Assembly (NCBI RefSeq): GCF_014526325.1
Contig: NZ_JACNMJ010000006.1
Span: forward strand, 124,001-188,000
Source: Psychroserpens algicola
Lineage (GTDB): Bacteria; Bacteroidota; Bacteroidia; Flavobacteriales; Flavobacteriaceae
DNA length: 64,000 bases
Reading direction: 5' to 3'
Shown here: positions 33,627-42,350 of the stretch, piece by piece
Position numbering within the stretch: position 1 is the stretch's first letter
Layout: each line of letters starts with the position of its first letter
Made by a program: the position numbers and the translations under genes
The notes under the pieces: generated by a model
Database searches by the model: none
What the model was told of the DNA's origin: nothing
What the model saw: the letters and a program-made list of their open reading frames with translations, nothing else

Positions 33627-34865
33627 TTATTCGAATCGAATGGCTTTTACCGGAGAAATTTTTGTGATGATTACCGAAGGGATAAGCAACATGAGGAAAC
33701 ATGCGATAAAGGTACCTAGGTTAAGAAGTATAATGTAATCTAATGCAATATGTACGGGAATGACAGATACGTAATATTGTTCTGGATCCGGGAATTTTAA
33801 AATACCCAATTGTTGCTGTAAAAAGAGTAAACTGAGTCCGATGAGATTGCCCCAAAACAGTCCTAAACCAATAAGATAAGTTGCATTATAAAGAAATACT
33901 TTTCTGATACTCCAGTTGCTACTTCCTAAGGCTTTTAAAATTCCTATCATTTGTGTACGTTCGAGAATTAGCACCAGTAAAGCTGTAATCATATTGATAC
34001 CAGCAACTATGATCATAATAGCAATGATACCGTAAGTATTGTTATCAAAAATTTTAATCCATTCGAAGGTTGTCGAAAATTTTTCCTCAATGGTTTGTGT
34101 ATCTAAAAAAGAGGGTGTTTTACTTCTAATTTGCTGTTCTTTTTCGATAAGCTGCGTGAAATCGTTAAGATAGACTTCAAAGTTTCCGACCTGAGTAGAT
34201 GACCATTTATTCATGCGTTGAATATGGCTTAAATCACCAATCATAAAATTTTTATCGATTTCCTGAAATCCTGAATTAAAAATTCCAACAATTTTAAAAT
34301 TTCGTTGAAAAGGAAGGTCTTCAATATTTTCTTTCCCAAAAACGGTTTGAAAGTTATCTCCCAATTTAAAATTTAAGCGGTTTGCCAAATAACTAGAAAT
34401 CACGACATCATTACTCAATTCACCTTTATAGCTAGGTAATTCGCCTTCTACCAAAAACTCTTTGACGTAATTCCAGTCATAATCAGCTCCAACACCTTTA
34501 AGGACGATGCCTTCAAAATCGGTTTCTGTTCTAATGACACCAAATTTGGTTGCTACAGCCTGAATATGTTTTATACCATCGACTGAATTGAAGTTTGGGT
34601 AAAAGTTTTGGTCCGTTGAAATAGGATCAAGAGATTCGTTAGAGGCATTGGTATCAAAGTTGGTGATTGTGATATGACCGTTAAAGGCGACTACCTTTTC
34701 GCGTACTTTTTTTTGAAGTCCGAGACCCGTCGCAATAGCAATAAGCATAACAATAACACCAATAGCTATTGCCGCAATACCAATTTTTATTATTGGTGCC
34801 GAAACACTACTTTTATACGCTTTACTACCAATAATGCGTTTAGCTATAAAAAACTCGTAATTCAA
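33627..34865 (-). CDS. FtsX/LolC-E-type ABC transporter permease
   Basis: A 412-residue permease with one N-terminal span (about 25-48), a large periplasmic MacB-like domain (about 50-260) and three C-terminal spans (about 275-300, 325-350 and 375-400). IIVAGINMITALLVLILERTQMIGILKALGSSNWSIRKVFL is the FtsX-domain hallmark. The overall plan matches LolC/LolE, which release lipoproteins to the outer membrane. The ATPase partner is not adjacent. Its start codon is only 10 bp from that of the divergent DUF1343 gene, and its stop is 3 bp from the folded RNA. Confidence 0.9.
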   Translation of the reverse strand: MNYEFFIAKRIIGSKAYKSSVSAPIIKIGIAAIAIGVIVMLIAIATGLGLQKKVREKVVAFNGHITITNFDTNASNESLDPISTDQNFYPNFNSVDGIKHIQAVATKFGVIRTETDFEGIVLKGVGADYDWNYVKEFLVEGELPSYKGELSNDVVISSYLANRLNFKLGDNFQTVFGKENIEDLPFQRNFKIVGIFNSGFQEIDKNFMIGDLSHIQRMNKWSSTQVGNFEVYLNDFTQLIEKEQQIRSKTPSFLDTQTIEEKFSTTFEWIKIFDNNTYGIIAIMIIVAGINMITALLVLILERTQMIGILKALGSSNWSIRKVFLYNATYLIGLGLFWGNLIGLSLLFLQQQLGILKFPDPEQYYVSVIPVHIALDYIILLNLGTFIACFLMLLIPSVIITKISPVKAIRFE

Positions 34866-34875
34866 AATTTAAAAT

Positions 34876-36150
34876 ATGCGTTTATCGATGTTCAAAAATA
34901 GGGTTTTCCCAATAATTATAGTGCTTGTTTTGGTTCTGATTTCCTGTGGAAGTAAATCTAAGGAAGATTCTGCTCGCAATACTGAGATTGAGAAACAAGT
35001 TGAGGATGACGATTCAACTAAATCTGATTCTAAAATTATTGTTGGTGCTAATCGAACAGATCTGTATTTACCGTTACTCAGCGGAAAACGCATAGGCATT
35101 GTTGCCAATCAAACCAGTGTCATCTTTACTGATAACACAGAAAACGGGATGACTAATTATACACATTTGGTGGATTCGTTAGTAAGTTTGAACGTCAACA
35201 TCAATAAAGTATTTGCGCCAGAACATGGCTTTAGAGGTAAAGCAGATGCTGGTGAACTGGTTAAAGACGGAACAGATACCAAAACAGGCTTACCAATTGT
35301 GTCTCTCTACGGAAAAAATAAAAAACCATCTTCTGAGCAATTAGCCGATTTGGATATGGTTATATTTGATATTCAAGATGTAGGTGCCCGTTTTTACACT
35401 TATATTTCGAGTTTACATTATGTGATGGAAGCTTGTGCTGAAGCTAAGATTCCTGTTCTTATATTAGACAGACCTAATCCTAATGGTCGTTATATTGACG
35501 GACCAATTTTAGAGCCTGAGTATAAAAGTTTTGTAGGCATGCATCCTATTCCTGTGGTACATGGAATGACTATAGGCGAATATGCTAAAATGATTAACGG
35601 TGAAAACTGGTTAGCAAATCAAATTAAATGTGATCTCACTGTTATTGAAATGCAAAACTACTCCCATAATAACTTTTATAGCTTACCCATTAAACCTTCT
35701 CCTAATCTACCTAATGACCAGGCTATTAATTTGTATCCGAGTTTATGTTTTTTTGAAGGTACTAATGTCAATGCAGGACGAGGGACTTCAAAGCAGTTTC
35801 AGATTTATGGGAGTCCGTATCTTGACAAAACCGTATATACGTTTAAATATATTCCGTCACCAAATGAAGGTTCAAAATACCCCAAGCATGACGGAACATT
35901 ATGCTATGGCGAAGACTTGAGTGAGCATGCAACCATGACCGCATTAGATTTGAGTTATGTGATTCGAGCCTATGAAAACTCAATCGACAAAAAGGTGTTT
36001 TTCACAGACTTTTTCACTACTCTGGCTGGTACTAAAACACTACAAAAACAAATTGAATCTGGAGTTTCGGAAAGTGATATACGACAGAGCTGGGCTGAAG
36101 GTCTCAAAACATTTCAAAAGACCAGAAAAGCGTATTTGATCTATAACTAG
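34876..36150 (+). CDS. NamZ-type exo-beta-N-acetylmuramidase (DUF1343) lipoprotein
   Basis: A 424-residue lipoprotein (LVLISC then GSKSKED). The DUF1343 core follows: GKRIGIVANQTSV, FAPEHGFRGKADAGELV, DMVIFDIQDVGARFYTYISSLHYVMEAC, then VLILDRPNPNGRYIDGPIL. DUF1343 has been assigned as NamZ, which cleaves terminal MurNAc from cell-wall fragments, so a role in peptidoglycan recycling is likely. An alternative start is the ATG at 34888 (MFKNRVF), which gives an equally good signal peptide and widens the gap to the divergent permease start from 10 to 22 bp. Periplasmic, lipid-anchored. Confidence 0.88.
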   Translation: MRLSMFKNRVFPIIIVLVLVLISCGSKSKEDSARNTEIEKQVEDDDSTKSDSKIIVGANRTDLYLPLLSGKRIGIVANQTSVIFTDNTENGMTNYTHLVDSLVSLNVNINKVFAPEHGFRGKADAGELVKDGTDTKTGLPIVSLYGKNKKPSSEQLADLDMVIFDIQDVGARFYTYISSLHYVMEACAEAKIPVLILDRPNPNGRYIDGPILEPEYKSFVGMHPIPVVHGMTIGEYAKMINGENWLANQIKCDLTVIEMQNYSHNNFYSLPIKPSPNLPNDQAINLYPSLCFFEGTNVNAGRGTSKQFQIYGSPYLDKTVYTFKYIPSPNEGSKYPKHDGTLCYGEDLSEHATMTALDLSYVIRAYENSIDKKVFFTDFFTTLAGTKTLQKQIESGVSESDIRQSWAEGLKTFQKTRKAYLIYN

Positions 36151-36165
36151 TTTGAATTATATCCT

Positions 36166-36525
36166 ATGAAAATCATAGTCATATTCATTATAGTATTCAG
36201 TTCATTAGCTATAGGATATCAAATTTACAGGTATAATGACATAAAAAAAGATGCATCAGTATTTGATGAACACTGGCAGAAGTTTTTAAAAGCAGATGTC
36301 TTAAATGATATTGAAGGTATCAAGTTTTATGGTGATAAACTTATATGGAACAGACATATTGAGACCGAACACTTACATAGAATGAATCGTGTGGTAACTT
36401 CGAGATTAGAAAAACATCAAGAACTTAAAAAATTATCTAATGCTATTTTTAATAAAAACAGACACTTGGAAAGACCTCTTCCAGTTTCTGGAAACAATGG
36501 TGGGAGACGCAAATTTGATAATTAA
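36166..36525 (+). CDS. Hypothetical single-span protein (119 aa)
   Basis: Not recognised. One N-terminal hydrophobic helix (MKIIVIFIIVFSSLAIGYQIY), then a charged, mostly helical part with FDEHWQKFLKADVLNDIEGIKFYGDKLIWNRHIETEHLHRMNRVV, and a basic disordered tail ending GNNGGRRKFDN. It begins 15 bp after the DUF1343 gene, so it may be co-transcribed with it. No catalytic motif. Confidence 0.6.
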   Translation: MKIIVIFIIVFSSLAIGYQIYRYNDIKKDASVFDEHWQKFLKADVLNDIEGIKFYGDKLIWNRHIETEHLHRMNRVVTSRLEKHQELKKLSNAIFNKNRHLERPLPVSGNNGGRRKFDN

Positions 36526-36561
36526 AGAATAGGATTTATATTACTTGAAAAAGACAATCAT

Positions 36562-37029
36562 TTGGAAGAGAAGCACAGATTTATTGCGTCAATAAGTCGC
36601 TCAATGAAAACACTATTACAAGGTCGTGTTGAATTTGTGGAGCGTACAGACAATTGGTCTATGGAAGTTGACGTCAAATGGACAAAGCGATGGTTCACCA
36701 CTAGTGTGACATCAAGACAACTCCATTTAAAATCAGATTTTGAATCATGCGCATTAACTCAAGCCCATGTTTTAAGTTTTATTTCGAGATCTGATACCTT
36801 TAATTTTTCAGGTAAGAAAAGCGCCTACTCAGAACTACTCTTAGAATCTGTTGAAACACAGTGCTTGATGGATAGTAAAAATGCATCGATAAAACTTGAG
36901 GGAAAGTGTTTAATTTTTAAAGGCTCTGTTAGAAAAAAGGATATTAACAGTTTATCTAATATCTTCAAATTAATTGAAATGCTTCAAAACAACATAGATA
37001 GCTTAGACTCTACTACTTCTCGTTCTTAG
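36562..37029 (+). CDS. Hypothetical soluble protein (155 aa or 141 aa)
   Basis: Not recognised. The protein mixes strands and helices (GRVEFVERTDNWSMEVDVKWTKRWFTTSVTSRQLHLKSDFESCAL, then NSLSNIFKLIEMLQNNIDSL) with no signal peptide. The start is uncertain: the TTG at 36562 gives 155 aa, and the ATG at 36604 gives 141 aa beginning MKTLLQGRVEFVE. The 36-bp gap from the preceding gene allows either. Its last 17 bp overlap the convergent secreted-protein gene. Confidence 0.5.
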   Translation: MEEKHRFIASISRSMKTLLQGRVEFVERTDNWSMEVDVKWTKRWFTTSVTSRQLHLKSDFESCALTQAHVLSFISRSDTFNFSGKKSAYSELLLESVETQCLMDSKNASIKLEGKCLIFKGSVRKKDINSLSNIFKLIEMLQNNIDSLDSTTSRS

Positions 37030-37411
37030 CAATTAAATCTTCCTCTTCTACAGTTAACAGTATGTCATTATCACGAAGTACTTTTATAACAAAAACAATA
37101 CGAATAGGAGCCTGAACTGCAACAAATACATGCTTTCCTTTGCTCAAAGTATTTAAAGGTATTTTGATGGCTTTTTTATTGACAGTCAAATCCACTTCTC
37201 GCTTGTAATCCATACTTACTGAATAGACTTTATTGATTAGCGATTGGCTATTTAGAATAAGAGTGTCTTTGGTCGTATTTAACTTATGGATTAAGCCTTT
37301 GGCTCGAACATTGACATTTTTTTCGAGTTTAGCGAAGTCATTTTGTGCTTGTGCCGAATGGTTTAATGTGGTCATTAAACAAAGAAAGATTACAATACTT
37401 AATAGTCTCAT
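37013..37411 (-). CDS. Secreted hypothetical protein, paralogue of the next gene (132 aa)
   Basis: Signal peptide (MRLLSIVIFLCLMTTLNHSAQAQ), then a small beta-rich domain. It aligns with residues of the gene at 37567-38217: EKNVNVRAKGLIHKL versus RKNVNPLAFDLDHNL, KDTLILNSQSLINKV versus QDSLLLDSKFLFKKV, and GKHVFVAVQAPIRIVFVIKVL versus GKYTVMFYQADKIIVFQIDRL. No known function. Probably periplasmic or surface. Overlaps the convergent hypothetical gene by 17 bp. Confidence 0.65.
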   Translation of the reverse strand: MRLLSIVIFLCLMTTLNHSAQAQNDFAKLEKNVNVRAKGLIHKLNTTKDTLILNSQSLINKVYSVSMDYKREVDLTVNKKAIKIPLNTLSKGKHVFVAVQAPIRIVFVIKVLRDNDILLTVEEEDLIAKNEK

Positions 37412-37566
37412 GTATAAACGTTGGTTAACGTCAACAATATTTTGAACTAATAGCTTTTGTAATCCCGAACCTTAAAACTAATTTCTTTTTTGGTTAGGAA
37501 GCAAAAAAATCCATGAACGGTAAATAAAACCGAAGTATGAACTTTTTCTTATGATTTACAATAATA

Positions 37567-38217
37567 TTAGTCGTTATAAGGTTTGCCGTTAGGTCTCAAG
37601 TGTGTGCGTCTGTATTCTGCTCTGGTTTGAACTTTAGAGCGATCTGGTTCAGATAGGTTATAACTCATTGACATAGACTCTTCGATGCTATCATATTCTT
37701 CATCTCTTCCTCTTGTACCCATACTTAAGTTAGGTGTATCAAAATCTAAGTCTTTATCTTTAACGTCAGCCAAAGCGACGTCTGTATCCAGTTTAACATC
37801 ACTTAGCTCATTTGATGCCACATCACTATCGTATGCAGGCTCATAATCAAACGGCAATAAGCGATCTATTTGAAAAACAATAATCTTATCAGCTTGATAA
37901 AACATGACTGTATATTTTCCAAGGGGTAAGTCTTCTAGAGAAATTTTAGCACGTTTGACAGCTGGTTTAAAATCGAAAACTCGTTCTGTAGTTTTATTTA
38001 AAAAACGCACTTTTTTAAATAAAAACTTACTATCTAAGAGTAATGAATCTTGCTTGTTGGATAGATTATGATCCAGATCAAATGCTAATGGATTTACATT
38101 TTTTCTAATGGTTGTATAGATTTCTTCTTGAGCAAAACTATTGCTGCTCATAAGTAGAAATAATACTATAACGCATAGGCGATTTATTGGCACGCCAAGG
38201 ATAGTTAACTTGTTCAT
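37567..38217 (-). CDS. Secreted hypothetical protein, longer paralogue (216 aa)
   Basis: Signal peptide ending SNSFAQ, then the same beta-rich domain as the 132-residue neighbour (about residues 25-125). An Asp/Glu/Ser-rich tail follows (DSDVASNELSDVKLDTDVALADVKDKDLDFD) and a basic end RAEYRRTHLRPNGKPYND. A start at 38229 is also possible and adds four residues. The tail is absent in the paralogue. About 300 bp of non-coding DNA lies upstream. Function not known. Confidence 0.62.
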   Translation of the reverse strand: MNKLTILGVPINRLCVIVLFLLMSSNSFAQEEIYTTIRKNVNPLAFDLDHNLSNKQDSLLLDSKFLFKKVRFLNKTTERVFDFKPAVKRAKISLEDLPLGKYTVMFYQADKIIVFQIDRLLPFDYEPAYDSDVASNELSDVKLDTDVALADVKDKDLDFDTPNLSMGTRGRDEEYDSIEESMSMSYNLSEPDRSKVQTRAEYRRTHLRPNGKPYND

Positions 38218-38229
38218 GATTGGGGTCAT

Positions 38230-38514
38230 TTAAAGATTAAACTAAAAATATTTCCAACCCTTTTTGAGGGAACTTGGATTAATTTATTTGATGTATTCTA
38301 ATTGATTAAATTATTAAGCGGTAATCATTACAATACAAGACAAAGTTAAGTGAGGTTATGACCAAAATCTAAGTTGTTAGCCGAAAGCAAAAAAAGATAC
38401 GATGAATTGAAAATTAGTGTATAAAAAACAGATAAAATACATAAAAAGAAGAAAATAAAGCAAAAACAAAAAATCGTAAATCCTTAAAAATGAACACTTA
38501 AACGATTTTTTATT
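38230..38514. other. Non-coding gap upstream of the 216-residue secreted protein
   Basis: A 285-bp A-rich stretch without a credible gene. The only structure I see is AAAATCGT near 38471 facing ACGATTTT near 38501, across about 22 nt, which could be a weak transcript end for the convergent-side GDPD gene. No clear promoter consensus found. Confidence 0.4.
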
Positions 38515-39384
38515 TTACTTTTTTAATGATTTGACCTGAATTACTTTATTTGGGAAATCTGATATAATTCCGTCAACATTTAAGTCGATCATCAGGTTAA
38601 TATCACCTACAGTATTGATCGTCCATGGAATAATTTTATAGCCTTGATTTTGATATTTTGAAACCGTTTCCTGGGTTAATAATTTATAATACGGACTAAT
38701 AATTTCGGGTTTAAAAGTGAGCTGCTCCAATTTAGCAGCAATAGATTCATTTTCATCGACCAGCAATGCTATTTGAATGGCTTCATTTTTCACCTTAGTT
38801 GCTTTTAGTGCTCGGACATCAAAAGATTGAATAGTGGATTGGTTTACAACATTTTTCTTTTGGATAACATCTAAAACCAGATCTACAAAGCGATTAAGTT
38901 GTGGCGTATAAATCCCATCATATTCGGGTTTGCTTTTAATTTCAATATTATAAAACAGTTTATTCGGAAGATGAGTTTCTGCCAAATCGATAACTTCAGA
39001 AAGTAAAGGTTTATGGAGTTTTTTATGTTTTTGAAAAGGAAATTGAGAATTGATTTTTGTTCCACAGTCATACAATTTTATACTATCATACGTCATTGTA
39101 TAGATGTTGAATGCTGTTTCGTTTGTTTTGATAATCTCATTTCCGTAGACATCTAAAGCAATCTTATGATTCATAAACGGTTCATGAGATACAACGACCT
39201 GATGATCTTTAGAGATAACGACATCTAGTTCTAGTGTAGTAACACCAAGGTCTATTGCCTTTTGGAAACCTAGTAATGAATTTTCAGGATACAAACCTCT
39301 ATAGCCTCTGTGTCCCTGAATATCTAATGTATTTTCAGCCTTACAGCTCATTAGAACGACACATAAAATCCAAATGAAACGCAT
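38515..39384 (-). CDS. Glycerophosphodiester phosphodiesterase, lipoprotein
   Basis: GDPD-family TIM barrel of 289 aa hydrolysing glycerophosphodiesters to glycerol-3-P and an alcohol. HRGYRGLYPENSLLGFQKAIDLGVTTLELDVVISKDHQVVVSHEP contains the catalytic histidines and metal-binding E-x-D. IEIKSKPEYDG and the C-terminal IPWTINTVGDINLMIDLNVDGIISDFPNKV are also typical. The short signal ends LMSC, so it is predicted to be lipidated. Its ATG overlaps the stop of the desaturase gene (TAATG), linking both as an operon, perhaps in lipid turnover. Confidence 0.93.
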   Translation of the reverse strand: MRFIWILCVVLMSCKAENTLDIQGHRGYRGLYPENSLLGFQKAIDLGVTTLELDVVISKDHQVVVSHEPFMNHKIALDVYGNEIIKTNETAFNIYTMTYDSIKLYDCGTKINSQFPFQKHKKLHKPLLSEVIDLAETHLPNKLFYNIEIKSKPEYDGIYTPQLNRFVDLVLDVIQKKNVVNQSTIQSFDVRALKATKVKNEAIQIALLVDENESIAAKLEQLTFKPEIISPYYKLLTQETVSKYQNQGYKIIPWTINTVGDINLMIDLNVDGIISDFPNKVIQVKSLKK

Positions 39385-40223
39385 TACTCTGAGAGTTTTA
39401 TATTGGTCGGTTTTCGGTATTTATGAAAAGGTTGTTTAAGAAGCTCCCCTATTTTACCGTTAGCTTCTTCATCAGGAAATGTATCAACACCATAAATAAT
39501 ATCATCTCTATCTAAAGTCATGAATGTTCCAAAGAGACGATCCCAGATAGAGAAGATATTTCCGTAGTTAGAATCGGTATAAGGTAACATATAATGATGA
39601 TGAACTTTGTGCATATCTGGTGACACCAACACAAAGCTTAGCGCTTTATCGACGCGTTTAGGCAATCTGATATTGGCATGACTAAATTGCGTAGCGATTA
39701 ACGACATAGATTGATATAACATGACAATACCTATTGGAGCACCAATAATAAATACGCCAAACAGTGTAAACACAAAACGGATAACACTTTCTAAAGGGTG
39801 ATGTCTGTTGGCTGTAGTAGTGTCAACATTATGATCGGTATGATGCACTAAATGTACCATCCAGAGAGGTTTGACTTTATGTTCAACATAGTGAGCCAGA
39901 TAAGCACCAATAAAGTCGAGCAGTAAGACACCTAACAATACATAAGCCCAAGTAGGTAAATTAGGAATCCAGTTAATGATTCCAAACTGATTGGTTATGA
40001 CCCATTTTGATGTTCCAACCAACATAAAAGCCAATCCGAAATTAACTACAATAGTAGTCGCCGTAAAAAAAAGATTAGGAAAGGCATGTTTCCATTTTTT
40101 ATATTTAAAATTATATAAAGGCAACGTCCCTTCGAGAAGCCAAAATAAAGTAATCCCACCTACCAGAATTAAACTTCTGTGGAGAGATGGTATAGTTTCA
40201 AAGTAATTAATAATTGTATCCAA
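39384..40223 (-). CDS. Sterol desaturase / fatty acid hydroxylase family protein
   Basis: Di-iron integral membrane oxidase of 279 aa. The histidine boxes are visible: HYVEHKVKPLWMVHLVHHTDHNVD, then RHHPLE, and DMHKVHHHYMLPYTDSNYGN. Four to five hydrophobic helices precede or separate them (about 20-38, 50-72, 88-112 and 145-175). Substrate unknown; bacterial members act on carotenoids, sterol-like or fatty acyl chains. One base overlap with the downstream GDPD gene and an 11-bp gap after the thioredoxin-like gene suggest a common transcript. Confidence 0.92.
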   Translation of the reverse strand: MDTIINYFETIPSLHRSLILVGGITLFWLLEGTLPLYNFKYKKWKHAFPNLFFTATTIVVNFGLAFMLVGTSKWVITNQFGIINWIPNLPTWAYVLLGVLLLDFIGAYLAHYVEHKVKPLWMVHLVHHTDHNVDTTTANRHHPLESVIRFVFTLFGVFIIGAPIGIVMLYQSMSLIATQFSHANIRLPKRVDKALSFVLVSPDMHKVHHHYMLPYTDSNYGNIFSIWDRLFGTFMTLDRDDIIYGVDTFPDEEANGKIGELLKQPFHKYRKPTNIKLSE

Positions 40224-40234
40224 TAGGTGTAGGG

Positions 40235-41128
40235 TTAATTAGTAATGATATCTTTAGCTTTCTTCAAATTTAATAAAGAAACTTTACTTCGCCATATGCT
40301 GGCACTTTTTTCGTCTTTAAGATCGCGGTGAGCTGTTAGATATAAAAAGGCGACCATTGCTTCGTTAGATTGGTCGATTTCTGTTGGTTCTATTCGATTT
40401 AACTGCCGTAATACTTTTCTTGGTCTATTTAATACCAGATCTTGGTATATGCTTAACAATTCAAGCTTTTGAGCGAGACCATTTTTATTATCTAAATTTT
40501 CAGCACTTAAAAATTGATTAGCCTCCTGCAGATACAGGCTGGACAATTCGATGACTTCAGAGCGTACATCTTTATTGAGATAAATAGCAGCGTCTATATA
40601 TTTTGATGCTAAATAAAAGGAGGTATTAAAATTTTTATCATTAAAATAGTTCAGTAATTCTCCTTTTAAAAAGGCCGTATTGATATAGTATTTTCTGATG
40701 TGAGCCGATAGATTTAAAAATTCGTCGTACACAGGTTTGGTATTAACGATATTACCATTGATATCCATAATTTTTATGGAGTCGTCATTAAACTTATTAA
40801 TGTAAGTCGCTTTTCGTTTGCCGTCTATGTCTTCGAATAATTTGGCATAATCAGATTCACTGACTATCACTGGTACAAAATGATTCCAAATCCACGTGTT
40901 GAGATAATCCGCCTCAAAAAGATTTTCAACCAAAACTTTACGACCACTGGCATCTTCAACTAAAACCGGATAAGGATAAGTAGTTGCCTCTTCCCAAACC
41001 ATAAGCACCATTTTGTCTTGTATTAAAGCCAAACGCTGTGCAGCATCTAATGAAGTTAACCATTCTTGAGACTTACATATTTGAGATGCAAAACCTACCA
41101 AACATAAAACGAGTAGTACTTTTTTCAT
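40235..41128 (-). CDS. Exported thioredoxin-fold-like protein without CxxC (297 aa)
   Basis: Signal peptide (MKKVLLVLCLVGFASQICKSQ), then a thioredoxin-like start: ALIQDKMVLMVWEEATTYPYPVLVEDA, followed by FVPVIVSESDYAKLFEDIDGK and a strand-turn INKFNDDSIKIMDINGN. Where redox members carry W-C-x-x-C, this one has VWEEATTYP, so it cannot be a classic oxidoreductase. The C-terminal half is helical and TPR-like (SFYLASKYIDAAIYLNKDV, then NGLAQKLELLSIYQDLVL). Function not known. Between the YkgJ and desaturase genes, with gaps of 8 and 11 bp. Confidence 0.68.
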   Translation of the reverse strand: MKKVLLVLCLVGFASQICKSQEWLTSLDAAQRLALIQDKMVLMVWEEATTYPYPVLVEDASGRKVLVENLFEADYLNTWIWNHFVPVIVSESDYAKLFEDIDGKRKATYINKFNDDSIKIMDINGNIVNTKPVYDEFLNLSAHIRKYYINTAFLKGELLNYFNDKNFNTSFYLASKYIDAAIYLNKDVRSEVIELSSLYLQEANQFLSAENLDNKNGLAQKLELLSIYQDLVLNRPRKVLRQLNRIEPTEIDQSNEAMVAFLYLTAHRDLKDEKSASIWRSKVSLLNLKKAKDIITN

Positions 41129-41136
41129 AAGGCTAT

Positions 41137-41631
41137 TTACATTTTTAATCTGCGTTTCATTTCTTCAACAATGTTATATGCAGCGGGACAAATGGCTACA
41201 TTTTTTAATGTTAGATTTGAAATTTGTTGAAATTTCTTTCTATCAGTGTGTGGAAATTCGCGACATGCTTTGGGTCTAACCTCATAGATAGAACAGTAGT
41301 TATCTGCGCCTAGAAAAGTACATGGCACCGATTGTAAAACATAATCATTGTCTTCATCTACTCGTAAATACGTATCAATAAACTGCTGTTGCTTCATTTT
41401 AAAATGTTTAGCAATGCGCTCAATATCTTTAGCGGTAAAAAACGGTCCTGTTGTTTTACAGCAATTAGCACATTCTAAACAATCGGTATGTTGAAATTCA
41501 TCGTCATGAAGTTCCTGCATGAGATAGTCCAATTGCTTCGGCGGCTTTTTTTTAAGCTTTGTAAAGAATGTTTTATTTTCCTTATGCTTATCTTTGGCGA
41601 GCTTTGGAAGATTATTGATGATGTCTTGCAT
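41137..41631 (-). CDS. YkgJ family cysteine cluster protein
   Basis: A 164-residue cytosolic protein with the CxxCxxCC-type cluster DCLECANCCKTTGPFFTAKDIERIAKH and a second group QSVPCTFLGADNYCSIYEVRPKACREFPH, the UPF0153/YkgJ signature. These proteins are thought to bind zinc or an Fe-S cluster; the function is unknown. The basic N-terminus (KHKENKTFFTKLKKKPPKQL) is as usual for flavobacterial members. Divergent from the methyltransferase gene with a 20-bp gap between starts. Confidence 0.9.
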   Translation of the reverse strand: MQDIINNLPKLAKDKHKENKTFFTKLKKKPPKQLDYLMQELHDDEFQHTDCLECANCCKTTGPFFTAKDIERIAKHFKMKQQQFIDTYLRVDEDNDYVLQSVPCTFLGADNYCSIYEVRPKACREFPHTDRKKFQQISNLTLKNVAICPAAYNIVEEMKRRLKM

Positions 41632-41651
41632 GGTTCAAAAATAACACTTTT

Positions 41652-42350
41652 ATGAAAGACCTTTTCGGAAAAGCCTTACTCGATTTTTATCACAATAATT
41701 ATACCGAAGACCTTATAACATCTACAAACATTTCCGGAGACGATGTGCTACCACTTCCCTATTTATTCAGGAGTTATTCGGAAATGCCCAAACTCGAACA
41801 AAAAGCCTTACAATTAGCAAAGGGTAAAGTACTTGATGTTGGTTGTGGTTCTGGAAGTCATAGTCTTTATTTACAAGATAAAGGCATGGATATAAAAGCT
41901 ATTGATATTTCTGAAGGTGCTATTGAGGTCGCAAAGCTACGCGGTATTGTACAAGCTGAATTAAAAGATATTCTAAATGAAACGGAAACCTTTGACACTA
42001 TTATATTACTGATGAATGGCACAGGAATTTTTCAAGAGTTATCACAAGTACCGCACTATCTCAAGCATATAAAATCTTTATTACGTCCTAATGGTCAAAT
42101 TTTGGTAGATTCTTCTGATATACAATACATGTATGAGGATGAGGATGGCGGACTCTGGATTGACACAAACGCCAATTACTATGGTGAGCTGGATTACTTT
42201 CTGAGTTACAAAGGTGAAGATGAAGCGCCTATGAAATGGTTATATCTTGACTTTGAGCGTTTACATCTGGCTTGTAATACTGTTGGTTTACAATGTGATA
42301 AAGTCATAGATGGAGAGCACCATGACTACTTAGCCAAAATTTACATTTAG
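41652..42350 (+). CDS. Class I SAM-dependent methyltransferase
   Basis: A 232-residue methyltransferase. Motif I is VLDVGCGSGSHSLYLQDKG, then IKAIDISEGAIEVAKLRG (motif II acidic residue) and FDTIILLMNGTGIFQEL. The C-terminal part (MKWLYLDFERLHLACNTVGLQ) would bind the acceptor, which is unknown. Cytoplasmic. The start codons of this and the YkgJ gene are 20 bp apart, and its last 4 bp overlap the convergent secreted-protein gene. Confidence 0.9.
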   Translation: MKDLFGKALLDFYHNNYTEDLITSTNISGDDVLPLPYLFRSYSEMPKLEQKALQLAKGKVLDVGCGSGSHSLYLQDKGMDIKAIDISEGAIEVAKLRGIVQAELKDILNETETFDTIILLMNGTGIFQELSQVPHYLKHIKSLLRPNGQILVDSSDIQYMYEDEDGGLWIDTNANYYGELDYFLSYKGEDEAPMKWLYLDFERLHLACNTVGLQCDKVIDGEHHDYLAKIYI

